Origin: Pseudomonadota bacterium
GTDB lineage: Bacteria > Pseudomonadota > Gammaproteobacteria > Steroidobacterales > Woeseiaceae
DNA: 64,000 nucleotides
Direction of reading: 5' to 3'
Assembly (NCBI GenBank): GCA_022563255.1
Contig: JADFNS010000007.1
Location: forward strand, 38,508-102,507
Shown one piece after another: positions 48,812-58,976 of this stretch. Made by a program: the position numbers and the translations under genes. How positions within the stretch are numbered: the stretch's first letter is position 1; every line of letters starts with the position of its first letter. The notes beneath the pieces were generated by a model, which saw only the letters and a program-made list of their open reading frames with translations, did not search any database and was not told where the DNA came from.

Positions 48812-49774
48812 TTAGCCCTGCTTTTCCAGCCGCCGCAGCCACGACACCAGCCCCTGCGCATTTAATGCCAAATCAATATCCAGCACCGAATGCATCGCTG
48901 CCGCATCGCCGCCGTAACCGTGCGCGAGCAGTCGAGCTGCAAGATAATCGTACATCGCGACCCGAATGGCCGCTGCAGGATCATCTGCGCCCTTGTTTGC
49001 CAGCGCCATCTCGCAATACGCGTCGATGTCAGCGTGCATGTCTGCGGCCAGCCGGTCGAGGTCAGTGATCCGACTGTAGTGGGTCAGGTAAAGGCGCTCC
49101 GGCTCGCAACCCATGATGCGATCCACGGATTTGTGCGCCTCGTCGGGATCGAAGCTTGCCGGCGTGGTCGTCGGGAAAATAAACTCGCCCGCGACCGTAT
49201 CAAGCTCCCGGTACGAGACCCCGAAACTGTCTCCCGTAAACACTCCGCGAGACGTGGGATCGTTCAGGCAGTAATGATGCCGCGCGTGTCCCTCGGTAAA
49301 CAGCACCTGCAATTCGCGGCCATTGAGCTCAAACCATTGTTCATCTCCGGGAACCCTGATCCGCGATTCTTCGATAGGCCGAAGGACTCCGTACATTTCC
49401 CGCGTACGCTCAGCGCCGTAAACGGCTTCCGTGCCCGCTATAAGTCTCGCCGGATCGATCATGTGCGGCGCACCGCGCGGATGCACAATGCAAAGCGCGT
49501 TCGGCAGGGCTTGCATCAACAGGCCCGCGCCACCTGCGTGATCGAGATGAATATGCGTCAGGAACACGTAGTCAACATCGGCGACGTCGAGATTCCGCTG
49601 GTCCAGCGCGTCGATCAGCAATGGCACGCTGTCATTGGTGCCAGTATCAACAAAGGCGGCCCGACCACCCGCAACAATCAGGTGGCTGGCATCCTGGATT
49701 GGGCGCAGATACTCCGTATCGATGGCGACGATACCGTCGTCAAGTTCCGTTATCTGTGCGCGATGACTAGACAA
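48812..49774 (-). CDS. MBL-fold metallo-hydrolase
   Basis: This 320-residue metallo-beta-lactamase-fold protein has the zinc motif THIHLDHAGG (His74, His76, Asp78, His79), a later His in EGHARHH, Asp in VFTGDSFG and a terminal His in LTHYSR. A helical C-terminal region of about 100 residues extends beyond the fold. It could hydrolyse a thioester, lactone or glutathione adduct; relatives include glyoxalase II. Its place between a cytochrome and the AcuI-like gene (gaps of three and two bases) suggests a role in the same catabolic route, which is inference. Confidence 0.82.
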   Translation of the reverse strand: MSSHRAQITELDDGIVAIDTEYLRPIQDASHLIVAGGRAAFVDTGTNDSVPLLIDALDQRNLDVADVDYVFLTHIHLDHAGGAGLLMQALPNALCIVHPRGAPHMIDPARLIAGTEAVYGAERTREMYGVLRPIEESRIRVPGDEQWFELNGRELQVLFTEGHARHHYCLNDPTSRGVFTGDSFGVSYRELDTVAGEFIFPTTTPASFDPDEAHKSVDRIMGCEPERLYLTHYSRITDLDRLAADMHADIDAYCEMALANKGADDPAAAIRVAMYDYLAARLLAHGYGGDAAAMHSVLDIDLALNAQGLVSWLRRLEKQG

Positions 49775-49777
49775 CGA

Positions 49778-50404
49778 CTACTCGGGCCTGGTCGTTTCGA
49801 GACCTTCGAGGCTCGAGAAGTAACGCGCAAGTACGGCGACGTCTTCCGCTGCAATTAGTGCCGCTTGCGCGCCCATCACGAGATCTTTACGCGTGCCGTC
49901 GCGATACTTGTGCAGCGCCTGCTCGAGATAATCGGCGTGCTGACCCGCAAGCGTGGGCCACATGGCGTTGACGCTGATACCGTTTTGGCCATGGCACGCA
50001 ACGCAAGTCTGCGCCTTTGCGAACGCCGCATTTTTCGCCCCGCCGGCGGCAACCGTATCACCGGCGATGCTGGCAAAATAGGCGGCGACGTCCTCGATAT
50101 CCTGACCGTTCATGCTCGAAGCCTGCGCCTTCATCGTCGGGTGGCTGCGGGTGCCGTCTCGATATCCTTGCAGCGCAATCACCAGGTAACCGGCCTTTTG
50201 TCCGCCAAGCTTCGGCACGCGGTAGGACGGATACGCGTTTCTGTAACCTTCGATGCCGTGACATCCAAAGCAGGTATATCCAAGCTCCCTGCCTGCCTCC
50301 AAATCCCCTTCGGCGAGCGCCGGCCGCGAAAAATATATCGCTGCGAAGAGAATTATCGCGGCTGTAACTACGGTCTTCATGTTCATAATCACTTGAGTTT
50401 TCAA
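49778..50404 (-). CDS. Di-heme cytochrome c (c4-like)
   Basis: This is a periplasmic electron carrier of up to 208 residues. After a signal peptide (ending near RPALAEG) there are two cytochrome c domains, each with one CXXCH: CFGCH at 45-49 and CVACH in the second half. Each has a later YRDGTR segment, and candidate axial methionines are in both halves (PTMKAQ, LVMGAQ). The tandem layout is like cytochrome c4. The start may be ATG 50404, 50386 or 50380. It heads the run of MBL, acuI and prpBCD genes and is divergent from the DUF945 gene. Confidence 0.88.
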   Translation of the reverse strand: MKTQVIMNMKTVVTAAIILFAAIYFSRPALAEGDLEAGRELGYTCFGCHGIEGYRNAYPSYRVPKLGGQKAGYLVIALQGYRDGTRSHPTMKAQASSMNGQDIEDVAAYFASIAGDTVAAGGAKNAAFAKAQTCVACHGQNGISVNAMWPTLAGQHADYLEQALHKYRDGTRKDLVMGAQAALIAAEDVAVLARYFSSLEGLETTRPE

Positions 50405-50529
50405 CCGGTTCTGGGGGCAGCCCCGAGCCCGGGAGTTTGTTCAGGCCGCTATGGTAGTGACACTCGTCGCGGATTTCTACCTGCATGCTAGCATCCACGC
50501 TTTCGGGTCTTAAGCTTTGGAGCGTTTTA

Positions 50530-51843
50530 GTGAAAAAAAGTCTGCTCGCTTTACTGCTGTTTGTTGTGCTCGTCATCATCGTCTCACCGGGGATCATCGG
50601 CGGGCTTGCCGAGCGTAGCCTGAACGAAAACCTGGATTGGGCCGCCGAGAAGGGTGGCGAGCTGATCGTCTCATCGCAGGGCTTCAACCGCGGCTGGTTC
50701 TCCTCAGAGGGACAACACCGGATCGAGCTTGGTGACGGCGCAGTGCGCGCGGCCCTTGGCGGTTTCAACGCTGGTGACACCGAACTGCCGGCGCTGATTA
50801 TTAACACCCACATCGACCATGGCCTGATCCCGGTCTCGTCGCTGGGCCGGGAGCGCGGCTCGCTGACGCCGGGACTCGGGAGCGCGGTTTCGACGATGAC
50901 CATTGAACTCGGCAACGATGCATCGTTCACGGTTCCGGGCACGATCTTCAGCAAAATCAGCCTGACGGGCGAACTGACTTCCAGCTATTCTCTCGATGCC
51001 GGCTCCACGGTATTTGATGACGTCACCCTGACCTGGGAACCGGGGAGCATCGATTTCTCTACCGACTCTGCATCCGGGCGCGTGGTATTTGACGGCAACT
51101 TCGGCGCCGTATCCGTTGGCGACAAACTGCAACGCGTGTCCGTCGAGAGTTTCAAGTTCAGCGGTGAACAGGCGCAGACGGAATACGGCTTCGCCGTCGG
51201 CGATGTGAATTTCAGCATTGTCGAGCTGTTGGTCTACGTCGCCGACAACAAAGTCAGCGGAATGCGGGGCTTGAATATCGTCGCTTCGTCCAGTTTGAAT
51301 GACGGCAATCTCGATGCCAGATCCGTGCTCAAAATTGACGCGCAGACGGTGCCAGGTTTCGGCGATATTTCGCTTATCGCTGACATCAGCATCTCCGGTG
51401 CAAATGCTGCGGCTGTCGGCAAGGCGTCGACCCGCTTGCAAAACATCGCGGCGAATCAGGACCCGCGTCAAGCAATGACGAGCGTTGCAGACGACCTCAA
51501 GGACCTGTTTGCGTCTGGTTTCGAAATCAACATCCACCAACTCGACGTCGAATTGCCGATGGGCACCCTCGAGACCCGGCTCACGGTGGAGATACCGGAA
51601 TCCGACCGCGCTGACTTTCAATGGGTGTCGTTACTGCTCAGTACAGCGGCCGCCCTGGACCTCGAGATTCCGGAAGCGTTGATGGATATGGCCATCGAGA
51701 TGAATCCACAGATTGGAGTCTTCGTCGCAATGGGCTACCTGAAGAAGAACGGCGACGTCTACGAAATGACCGCGCGCTACAAAAAGGGTGTGATGACGAT
51801 TAACGGCGCGCCGATACCGATTCCTTTCGGCGCCTTTCAGTGA
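50530..51843 (+). CDS. DUF945 (YdgA-like) family protein
   Basis: This 437-residue protein has an N-terminal membrane or signal helix (LLALLLFVVLVIIVSPGIIGGLAE). The DUF945 pattern follows: a region ending ISSQGFNRGWFSSEGQH-like (here LIVSSQGFNRGWFSSE), then many beta strands, and a C-terminal ALDLEIPEALMDMAIEM with a GYLKKNGDVYEMTARYKKGVMTINGAPI strand pair. The function is unknown, though location is probably periplasmic. I chose the GTG at 50530 because GGAG lies eight bases upstream and the basic KK signal start fits; an ATG at 50485 exists. It is convergent with the ABC transporter gene, with no gap. Confidence 0.82.
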   Translation: MKKSLLALLLFVVLVIIVSPGIIGGLAERSLNENLDWAAEKGGELIVSSQGFNRGWFSSEGQHRIELGDGAVRAALGGFNAGDTELPALIINTHIDHGLIPVSSLGRERGSLTPGLGSAVSTMTIELGNDASFTVPGTIFSKISLTGELTSSYSLDAGSTVFDDVTLTWEPGSIDFSTDSASGRVVFDGNFGAVSVGDKLQRVSVESFKFSGEQAQTEYGFAVGDVNFSIVELLVYVADNKVSGMRGLNIVASSSLNDGNLDARSVLKIDAQTVPGFGDISLIADISISGANAAAVGKASTRLQNIAANQDPRQAMTSVADDLKDLFASGFEINIHQLDVELPMGTLETRLTVEIPESDRADFQWVSLLLSTAAALDLEIPEALMDMAIEMNPQIGVFVAMGYLKKNGDVYEMTARYKKGVMTINGAPIPIPFGAFQ

Positions 51844-53598
51844 TCACGTCGTGAGGTCAATTTCTTTGGCGCGGTGACACGCGACACGCGATCCACCTAC
51901 GTTCATCGCCTCCGGTTGTTCCTTTTTGCAAATGTCCTTCGCGTAGTCGCAGCGAGGATGAAAAACACAGCCCGACGGCGGGTGCAACAACGAACCAACC
52001 TCGCCACGCAGCGCAGCTTTTTTTGGCGCTACGATGGGATCCGGGACCGGCACTGCATCGATAAGCGCCTTCGTATACGGATGCCGCGGTTGCGAAAACA
52101 GCTGCTCGTTGTCCGCAACCTCGACCAGGCACCCCATGTACATCACCGCCACGCGGTGGCTGATGGAGCGCACGACCGCCAGGTCATGAGAAATGAAAAT
52201 TATCGACAATCCCGATTCGCGCTGCACCTGTCGCAACAGCGCCAGAACCTGTTCGCGAACAGACCCATCAAGTGCTGCGACCGCTTCATCACAAATAAGC
52301 ACCTTCGGCTCGAGTATCAGCGCGCGAGCAATCGCAATGCGCTGCGCCTGCCCGCCCGATAGCTGATGTGGATAGCGACGCAGGTGGCTATCTTCAAGGC
52401 CGACCTTCACAAGTATCGCGCGAACCCGATCGAGCCGGGCGCTCGATGTCAGGCCTGGCTCATGGACCAACAGCGGCTCGCCGACGATTTCCTGTACGCG
52501 CATTTGCGGGTTCAGTGCGCCGACCGGGTCTTGAAAAATAAGCTGCAAATCGCGCCGCTGTGCTACCGGCCTGGTTTGCACCGGCCCCTCCAGCGACGCG
52601 CCCGCATAAACAACTCGCCCGGAGATCATCGGCACCAAGCCCAGCACAGCGCGCACGAGGCTTGACTTGCCGGAGCCCGACTCGCCGACAACCGCCAGGG
52701 TTTCGCCTTCGCGCAGCAGCAGATTGACTCCGTTGACGGCGTGTAACTGCCCGCGCTCGCCATCCCTGTAAGTCACTTCCACCGCTTCCGCGCAAAGTAT
52801 GGTGCGGCCGTTGACGGGCGCCGGCGCGTTACCCGAGTCAATTCTCGGCGCTGCATCCAGAAGCGCCCGTGTGTGGGCGTGGCCCGGCGACGCAAACAAT
52901 GAGGTTGTCGCCCCTGCGTCGACGAGCCGACCGGACTCAAACACCAGCATGCGCTCGCAGTGCCCGGCGACGATGCCAAGATCGTGCGTGATGAGCAGCA
53001 ACGCCGTGTTGTCCCGTAGCTCCTCCAGCAGCTCCAGTATTTGCGCCTGCACAGTGACGTCCAGCGCCGTAGTCGGTTCATCGGCGATCAGTAAATCGGG
53101 TTCGGCTATCAGCGCTGCCGCCAACATCACTCGCTGTCGCATGCCGCCGGAAAGTTCGTGCGGATAGACCTGAAATTGCCGCTCAGGATCTGGCAGGCCG
53201 ACGCGCTCAAACATCCTGATCACTCGCGCATCCGCATCGTCGCCCGTCGCGAGATCGTGCCACAGCAAAATTTGTCGAATTTGTTTGCCAATTTTGAGAT
53301 ACGGATTCAGCGCCTGCATCGAATCCTGAAACACGATGCCAATTCGGCGCGCCCGAATACGACTCAACTGCTTGGCCGAGGCGCCGATGACCGACACGCC
53401 GTCGACGACGATATCGCCGTGTACTTCTGCCTGCTCCGGCAAGAGGCCCAGCAGCGCGAGAGCCGTTTGTGATTTGCCCGAACCCGACTCCCCAACCAGC
53501 CCCACCGATTCCGAATAGTCGATGGCAAAACTTACGTCGTCAACAACGCGCTTGCCACCGTACGCGATTGTCAGACCGTTGACCTCCAGAAAACTCAC
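51844..53598 (-). CDS. Peptide-type ABC transporter, fused double ATPase
   Basis: This 584-residue protein has two complete ABC domains, as in YejF or fused OppDF. Domain 1 (about 1-260): Walker [11 protein letters not shown], signature LSGGMRQR, Walker [13 protein letters not shown]. Domain 2 (about 270-530): Walker [11 protein letters not shown], signature LSGGQAQR, Walker [13 protein letters not shown]. The C-terminal Cys-rich oligopeptide region ([18 protein letters not shown]) is typical of OppD/F. It energises the import of peptides by the two permeases upstream, overlapping oppC by four bases. Confidence 0.95.
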   Translation of the reverse strand: MSFLEVNGLTIAYGGKRVVDDVSFAIDYSESVGLVGESGSGKSQTALALLGLLPEQAEVHGDIVVDGVSVIGASAKQLSRIRARRIGIVFQDSMQALNPYLKIGKQIRQILLWHDLATGDDADARVIRMFERVGLPDPERQFQVYPHELSGGMRQRVMLAAALIAEPDLLIADEPTTALDVTVQAQILELLEELRDNTALLLITHDLGIVAGHCERMLVFESGRLVDAGATTSLFASPGHAHTRALLDAAPRIDSGNAPAPVNGRTILCAEAVEVTYRDGERGQLHAVNGVNLLLREGETLAVVGESGSGKSSLVRAVLGLVPMISGRVVYAGASLEGPVQTRPVAQRRDLQLIFQDPVGALNPQMRVQEIVGEPLLVHEPGLTSSARLDRVRAILVKVGLEDSHLRRYPHQLSGGQAQRIAIARALILEPKVLICDEAVAALDGSVREQVLALLRQVQRESGLSIIFISHDLAVVRSISHRVAVMYMGCLVEVADNEQLFSQPRHPYTKALIDAVPVPDPIVAPKKAALRGEVGSLLHPPSGCVFHPRCDYAKDICKKEQPEAMNVGGSRVACHRAKEIDLTT

Positions 53599-54392
53599 GT
53601 CGCGCGCCTCGCGTCGAAGAAATCACGCAACCCATCGCCGAGAAAATTAAAACACATCAGAATCAGCGCGAGCACGGTCGCCGGAATAAGCAACATCCAC
53701 GACGCGCCTTCCATCTGATTGACCCCGGCATCGACCAGCGCGCCAAGCGACGTGTGCGGTTCCTGCACGCCGAGCCCCAGGTAGCTTAAGAACGATTCGA
53801 CGAGAATTGCCTGCGGTATCGTCAGCGTCACGTAAACCACGACAATGCCGAGCACGTTGGGCGCTATGTGTCGAAAAATAATGCGCGGTGTACTCACCCC
53901 CATCAATCTTGCCGCGTCGACGAACTCCCGCTCTCGCAGGCTCAGCGTTTGGCCGCGGACGATGCGCGCCATGTCCAGCCAGTTAATCGCGCCAATCGCG
54001 ACGAAAATCAACAAGAAATTTCTTTCGAACGCGACCATGAGGAGAATAACGAAGAAAATAAATGGCAGCGCATAGAGCGTGTCAACGAAGCGCATCATGA
54101 TGGCGTCAATGCGTCCGCCGCAATATCCTGCGACGGCGCCGTAGCTAACTCCAATCACCAGACTGACCAGGCTCGCAACCATGGCCACCAGCAGCGTCGT
54201 CCGAATTCCGAGCATCGTCCGCGCGAAAAGATCGCGGCCAAGCTCATCGGTGCCGAAAAAATGCCCGCCGGAGAAAGTCGGCGCCTGCAGCAGCAGATCG
54301 AAATTGGTGCGTAAGTACTCCGGCGGACTGAGCCACGGTCCGACGATCGCGAACACCAGGAAAAAGAGCAGAATTCCGGCGCTGACCTTCAT
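53595..54392 (-). CDS. oppC: Peptide ABC transporter permease (OppC-like)
   Basis: This 265-residue inner-membrane protein has about six helices. The binding-protein-dependent transport signature is in the second half: [30 protein letters not shown] (EAA loop). [14 protein letters not shown] near the N-terminus is the classic OppC/DppC motif. Overlaps of four bases on both sides (ATGA) show strong coupling with oppB and the ATPase gene. Confidence 0.93.
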   Translation of the reverse strand: MKVSAGILLFFLVFAIVGPWLSPPEYLRTNFDLLLQAPTFSGGHFFGTDELGRDLFARTMLGIRTTLLVAMVASLVSLVIGVSYGAVAGYCGGRIDAIMMRFVDTLYALPFIFFVILLMVAFERNFLLIFVAIGAINWLDMARIVRGQTLSLREREFVDAARLMGVSTPRIIFRHIAPNVLGIVVVYVTLTIPQAILVESFLSYLGLGVQEPHTSLGALVDAGVNQMEGASWMLLIPATVLALILMCFNFLGDGLRDFFDARRAT

Positions 54393-55312
54393 CGGCGCCT
54401 TACCCGCGGATCGAGCGCGCCATACAGGACGTCAACAACCAAGTTAAGCGAAACAATCAGCGTCGCATAAAAAATGACGATGCCAAGCACGAGCGTGTAG
54501 TCGCGATTGCCGGCGCCGCGAACGAAAAACTGGCCGAGGCCTGGAATGCCGAACACCTCTTCAACAACGACGGAGCCCGTGACTATCGCGGCAATCGCCG
54601 GACCCATGTAAGACAGTACCGGCAACATCGCGGGCTTGAGGGCGTGCACGCGAATAATCGTCGCGGTGCCCAGCCCCTGCGCTCGCGCCGTACGAATGAA
54701 GTCGCGGCCAAGAATGTCGATCATGCTCGCGCGCGTCAGGCGCGCGATATATGCGATTTGCGGCAACGCGAGAGTTATGACGGGCAGAATAAATTTCGCG
54801 GGCCCGGTGACGCCGCTCCATCCCGCCGGCAACCAGTGCAGCTTCACGGCGAACAACAAGACGAGCACCGGAGCGATGACAAACACCGGTATCGATATGC
54901 CCGTCATCGCAAAGAACATGACGATACGATCCGGCAACTTGTTTTGCCTGAGCGCGGCGAGCGTCCCGGCGCTGACGCCAACGATCAGGGCAAGCGCCAT
55001 GGCCAACGCGCCCAGCTGCAACGATATCGGAAAGCCTCTGCCGATCAGTTCGGAAACGCTGTAGTCGCGATATCGGTACGATGGCCCGAGATCGCCGCGC
55101 AGCAGCCCGGACATGTATCGAAAAAATTGCTGCGGCAAGGACTCATCGAGATGATAGGCCGCCTGAATGTTGGCCGCGACATCGGTGGGCAGCACGCGCT
55201 CGTCGTCAAACGGCCCTCCCGGCGCTGCGTGCACCATGAGAAAGGCCAGGACGATGACCAGCAATAAGGTTGGTATCGCCCCCAACAATCGGAGCAATGC
55301 GTATCGCAGCAA
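54389..55312 (-). CDS. oppB: Peptide ABC transporter permease (OppB-like)
   Basis: This 307-residue inner-membrane protein has six helices. The N-terminal LRYALLRLLGAIPTLLLVIVLAFLMVHAAPGGPF is the OppB/DppB hallmark. The EAA loop reads GRDFIRTARAQGLGTATIIRVHALKPAMLPV, and VVVEEVFGIPGLGQFFVRGAGNRDYTLVLG is the conserved C-terminal part. It pairs with OppC to form the channel and is 19 bases downstream of the binding-protein gene. Confidence 0.94.
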   Translation of the reverse strand: MLRYALLRLLGAIPTLLLVIVLAFLMVHAAPGGPFDDERVLPTDVAANIQAAYHLDESLPQQFFRYMSGLLRGDLGPSYRYRDYSVSELIGRGFPISLQLGALAMALALIVGVSAGTLAALRQNKLPDRIVMFFAMTGISIPVFVIAPVLVLLFAVKLHWLPAGWSGVTGPAKFILPVITLALPQIAYIARLTRASMIDILGRDFIRTARAQGLGTATIIRVHALKPAMLPVLSYMGPAIAAIVTGSVVVEEVFGIPGLGQFFVRGAGNRDYTLVLGIVIFYATLIVSLNLVVDVLYGALDPRVRRR

Positions 55313-55331
55313 AGTTCAGGTTCCAGCGCGG

Positions 55332-56948
55332 CTATTCAGCCGCCTTGAGGCTCAGGTGATGAGAGTAATGATAATCGAGAACATTGTCTCCCCAGCCAAG
55401 CACCCGGGGGCTGACCAGGTGCTTGTTGACATAGAAATAAATCGGGATCACCGGGTGATCGGCCAGCATCACCCGCTCGGCCTCTTCGAGAAACAGGCGG
55501 CGCCGGTCGAGGTCCACCTGTCCTGCGGCGCGCTCCATCAGGGAATCGTATTCTTCGCTCACGTAGCCCGGCATGTTGGCCGCATTTTCCGGCTGCATGA
55601 TGCTCAGAAAAGTGTGTGCATCATCGTAGTCGCCCAGCCAGCTCGAACGAAATACTTGCGTCACCTCACGATCGCGCATGTTTGCCAGCAACACCTGAAA
55701 CTCTTCGTTGATCAGCGTCGTTTTAACGCCGAGCACGTCACGCCACATGGACTCGATGGCCACGGCGATGCGCTGCTGTGTATCTGACGTGTTGTAGCGC
55801 AGCTCTACCCGCAGTGGATGCTCCTCGCTGTAACCTGCGTCTTGGTACAGACCTCTTGCAATATTATTGCGTTCGTCCTGTGTCAACGGCGCATAGCTGA
55901 ATACCGTCGGTTGGTAGTTGTGGACGCCCGGGGGCACCCAGCTGTACGCCGGAGATTCGCCGCGCAAGGTTATCTTTTCGACCAGCAATTCGCGATCTAT
56001 GGCCATCGACAATGCCTGGCGCAATTCCGGGTTGTTCCTGAACGGCGGCTTGGTCAGATTGTAGCCGTAGTAATAAACGCCAAGGCTCGGAAACACGCGC
56101 AACTGGTCGCCGAGCTCCGTCCTGACCTGCGCGAAACTGTCAGGCGGCACAGAACTCGTAATGTGCAACTCGCCGGCCCGATAGCGCGCCAGTTCCGTCA
56201 TTTCCTGTGTCAGCACATGGTGCTGCACCTCGTCGATCGCCGTCTGCGCGTTATTCCAATAATGCTCGTTGCGCCGCAGCGTGATCACTGAGCCCGGGAT
56301 CCATTCGACCAGCCTGTAAGCGCCGTTTGTCACCAACTTGCCGGCGCGCGCGAAGCTCTCACCGTATTCTGCTATCGCTCCCGGGTGCATCGGAAATGTG
56401 GCCGGGTGCGTGAGCAGATTCAAAAGATACGGCGTCGGCCGCTCCAGCGTGATCAGCAGCGTCCGCTCGTCGAGCGCCGCAACCCCCAGCGAAGCCGCTT
56501 CCTTTGCGCCCGATATGATCGCCTTCGCGTAACGTACATCACCCAGAAACTGAGCATAAAACGCTGCCGTGTCCGGGCTTACGAGGCGTCGCAACGCGAA
56601 GACGAAATGCTCGGCCGTTACCTCGTCGCCATTGGACCATTTGGCATTGGCGCGCAGGTGAAACGTATATTGAAGGCCGTCATCCGATACTTCCCACCGC
56701 TCAGCCGCGCCTGCCGTCAGCTCGCCGTTCGCCGTGTATGCCGCCAGCCCTTCGCCAAGATCACGCAGCACGATCGCGGCCTGGATGCTTTGCGTCTTGT
56801 GTGCATCGAGTGATTCGGGCTCGGTGCTGAGGCCCCGGTGGAGAATTGACGTCGCATCACCTGCACCGCCCGACCCGCCGCAGCCGGCGACAACGGAAAG
56901 CGCCACGATGCAGATCAACAGGCGATTATGTTGCATGGCATGCAGCAT
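55332..56948 (-). CDS. oppA: Peptide ABC transporter substrate-binding lipoprotein (OppA-like)
   Basis: This periplasmic peptide-binding protein of up to 538 residues belongs to solute-binding family 5. The lipobox IVALSVVAGCGG places Cys near residue 23. GLSTEPESLDAHKTQSIQA, TANGELTAGAAERWEVSDDGLQYTFHLRANAKWSNGD and ALSMAIDRELLVEKI are family motifs, and the SSWLGDYDDAHTFLSIM segment is typical of OppA/MppA. ATG 56936 is an alternative start. It heads the oppABC-ATPase operon. Confidence 0.93.
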   Translation of the reverse strand: MLHAMQHNRLLICIVALSVVAGCGGSGGAGDATSILHRGLSTEPESLDAHKTQSIQAAIVLRDLGEGLAAYTANGELTAGAAERWEVSDDGLQYTFHLRANAKWSNGDEVTAEHFVFALRRLVSPDTAAFYAQFLGDVRYAKAIISGAKEAASLGVAALDERTLLITLERPTPYLLNLLTHPATFPMHPGAIAEYGESFARAGKLVTNGAYRLVEWIPGSVITLRRNEHYWNNAQTAIDEVQHHVLTQEMTELARYRAGELHITSSVPPDSFAQVRTELGDQLRVFPSLGVYYYGYNLTKPPFRNNPELRQALSMAIDRELLVEKITLRGESPAYSWVPPGVHNYQPTVFSYAPLTQDERNNIARGLYQDAGYSEEHPLRVELRYNTSDTQQRIAVAIESMWRDVLGVKTTLINEEFQVLLANMRDREVTQVFRSSWLGDYDDAHTFLSIMQPENAANMPGYVSEEYDSLMERAAGQVDLDRRRLFLEEAERVMLADHPVIPIYFYVNKHLVSPRVLGWGDNVLDYHYSHHLSLKAAE

Positions 56949-56982
56949 ACCCGACTGGCTTGATGCCAGCCGGTTGTTCGTG

Positions 56983-58884
56983 CTACGCGATTTTTTTCAT
57001 TTGCCGTTTCTTGAGATGGATCAACAACAGAGATACCGCCGATGGCGTCATGCCCTCCAGGCGCGACGCCTGACCAAGCGTCATTGGGCGCGCAGCGACC
57101 AGCCTTTGCCGCGCTTCGTTCGACAGCCCGTTGACCACTTCGTAGTCGATATCGTCCGGCAGGCGCAGTGACTCCTGTTTCGCCTGCTGCGCAATTTCGC
57201 GTTCCTGGCGCTCGATGTAACCGGCGTACTTTGCCTGTACTTCGAGCTGCAACTCAACCTGCGCGCGCTGTTCGACGCTCGCGAGTTCGCTGGCGTCGAA
57301 CGTGCCGACGGTTGAAATACCAGAGACCGCCGCGTAATCCATTTCAGGTCGGCACAGAAGCTCGGCGGCCGTGCTTTCTCGCGTTAGTTCTTTGCCTATC
57401 AGTCGTCTGTCATTTTCGGTGAGCGCCCCCGGCCGAATCACGATGCTGGCGAGGCGGGCCTGTTCCTTTTCTACCGCGTCGCGCTTCGCATTAAAGATCG
57501 CCCAGCGCTCCTCATCGACGAGGCCCAGCTCGCGGCCCTTTGGGGTAAGCCGCAAATCCGCATTGTCTTCGCGCAGCGTTAGCCGATATTCGGCACGGCT
57601 GGTAAACATGCGATATGGCTCACTGACGCCGCGCGTGATCAGGTCATCAACCAGTACGCCGATGTATGCCGTGTGCCGCCCGGGAAACCATTGCTCCTGT
57701 TCGCTGGCTTGCCGTGCTGCGTTGATGCCGGCGAGCAAGCCCTGCGCACCCGCCTCTTCGTAGCCCGTCGTGCCATTGATCTGACCGGCGAAGAACAGCC
57801 CCGCTATGTGCTTTGTTTCCAGCGTGGGTTGTAGGTCGCGCGGATCGAAGTAATCGTATTCGATCGCGTAACCCGGCTGCATGATGTGCGCCTTTTCGAA
57901 GCCGATAATCGTGCGCACGAAGCGCAGCTGCGTTGCGTACGGCAGGCTCGTCGAAATACCGTTCGGATACACCTCGCTCGTATGCAAGCCTTCGGGCTCG
58001 ACGAAAATCTGGTGTGAGGTTTTGTCGGCAAATCGAACGACCTTGTCTTCTATTGACGGGCAGTACCGCGGCCCGACGCCCTCGATTTTTCCTGTATACA
58101 TCGGCGACTGATCGAGCGCCCCGCGAATAATGTCGTGCGTCTCTTGTGTTGTCCTGGTGATGTGGCAGGAAATCTGCTGCGGATGCTCGCGCCGGCGGCC
58201 CAGAAACGAAAATACCGGCGTGGGCTCGTCGCCGCGTTGTTCGAGCATCGCGTCGTAATCAAGCGTTCGGCCATCAAGCCGCGGCGGCGTGCCGGTTTTC
58301 AGTCGCGCGACGTTAAACGGCATTTCCCGCAAGCGCCTCGCCAGGCGATTCGATGGCGCATCGCCAACGCGGCCGCCAGCCTGCTCTGTACTGCCAACGA
58401 GAATGCGGCCGCCGAGGAAGGTGCCAACGGTCAGGACAACCGTCTGCGCATAAAAACGAATATCCTGCCCGGTAACGACGCCCATTACACGGTCGCCCTC
58501 GATGAGCAGGTCTTCCACCGATTGCTGAAACACGCGAAGGTTTGTTTGCGCCTCAATCATGCCGCGAATGGCGCGCCGATACAGTTCGCGATCGGCCTGC
58601 GCGCGCGTCGCCCGTACGGCCGGCCCCTTGCTTGCGTTCAAGGTGCGAAACTGGATTCCCGCGCAGTCTATCGCCCGCGCCATGGCGCCCCCGAGCGCAT
58701 CGATTTCTTTGGTCAGATGTCCCTTGCCTATACCGCCGATGGCCGGGTTGCAGCTCATCTGGCCCAATGTTGCGATGTTCTGCGTGATCAGTAGCGTGCG
58801 AGCACCCAGGCGCGCGGCGGCCAGGCAGGCCTCCGTACCGGCGTGTCCGCCGCCAATCACAATGACATCGAACGACTCAGACAT
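56983..58884 (-). CDS. mnmG: tRNA uridine-34 carboxymethylaminomethyl-modifying enzyme MnmG
   Basis: This FAD protein works with MnmE to install the cmnm5 group at U34 of tRNAs. The 633-residue length (E. coli 629) fits. Motifs are [19 protein letters not shown] (FAD), [43 protein letters not shown] (conserved Cys), [22 protein letters not shown] text, [20 protein letters not shown] and the C-terminal [13 protein letters not shown]. mnmE lies 4 kb upstream on the same strand; normally the two are neighbours with rsmG following. Confidence 0.97.
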   Translation of the reverse strand: MSESFDVIVIGGGHAGTEACLAAARLGARTLLITQNIATLGQMSCNPAIGGIGKGHLTKEIDALGGAMARAIDCAGIQFRTLNASKGPAVRATRAQADRELYRRAIRGMIEAQTNLRVFQQSVEDLLIEGDRVMGVVTGQDIRFYAQTVVLTVGTFLGGRILVGSTEQAGGRVGDAPSNRLARRLREMPFNVARLKTGTPPRLDGRTLDYDAMLEQRGDEPTPVFSFLGRRREHPQQISCHITRTTQETHDIIRGALDQSPMYTGKIEGVGPRYCPSIEDKVVRFADKTSHQIFVEPEGLHTSEVYPNGISTSLPYATQLRFVRTIIGFEKAHIMQPGYAIEYDYFDPRDLQPTLETKHIAGLFFAGQINGTTGYEEAGAQGLLAGINAARQASEQEQWFPGRHTAYIGVLVDDLITRGVSEPYRMFTSRAEYRLTLREDNADLRLTPKGRELGLVDEERWAIFNAKRDAVEKEQARLASIVIRPGALTENDRRLIGKELTRESTAAELLCRPEMDYAAVSGISTVGTFDASELASVEQRAQVELQLEVQAKYAGYIERQEREIAQQAKQESLRLPDDIDYEVVNGLSNEARQRLVAARPMTLGQASRLEGMTPSAVSLLLIHLKKRQMKKIA

Positions 58885-58976
58885 TGATCAATAAGTAAGC
58901 ACTCAGGGGCGCGCATTCTTTACTATTTGCGGGTCATTGTCCAAGATAGCCCGCTGTTTCGTGCTTCGAGCGGCCC

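Noticed and set aside
50058..51621. Two long antisense frames (298 and 305 codons) across the cytochrome c and DUF945 genes
   Set aside because: Both overlap convincing genes, lack ribosome sites and family features, and have compositionally biased translations.
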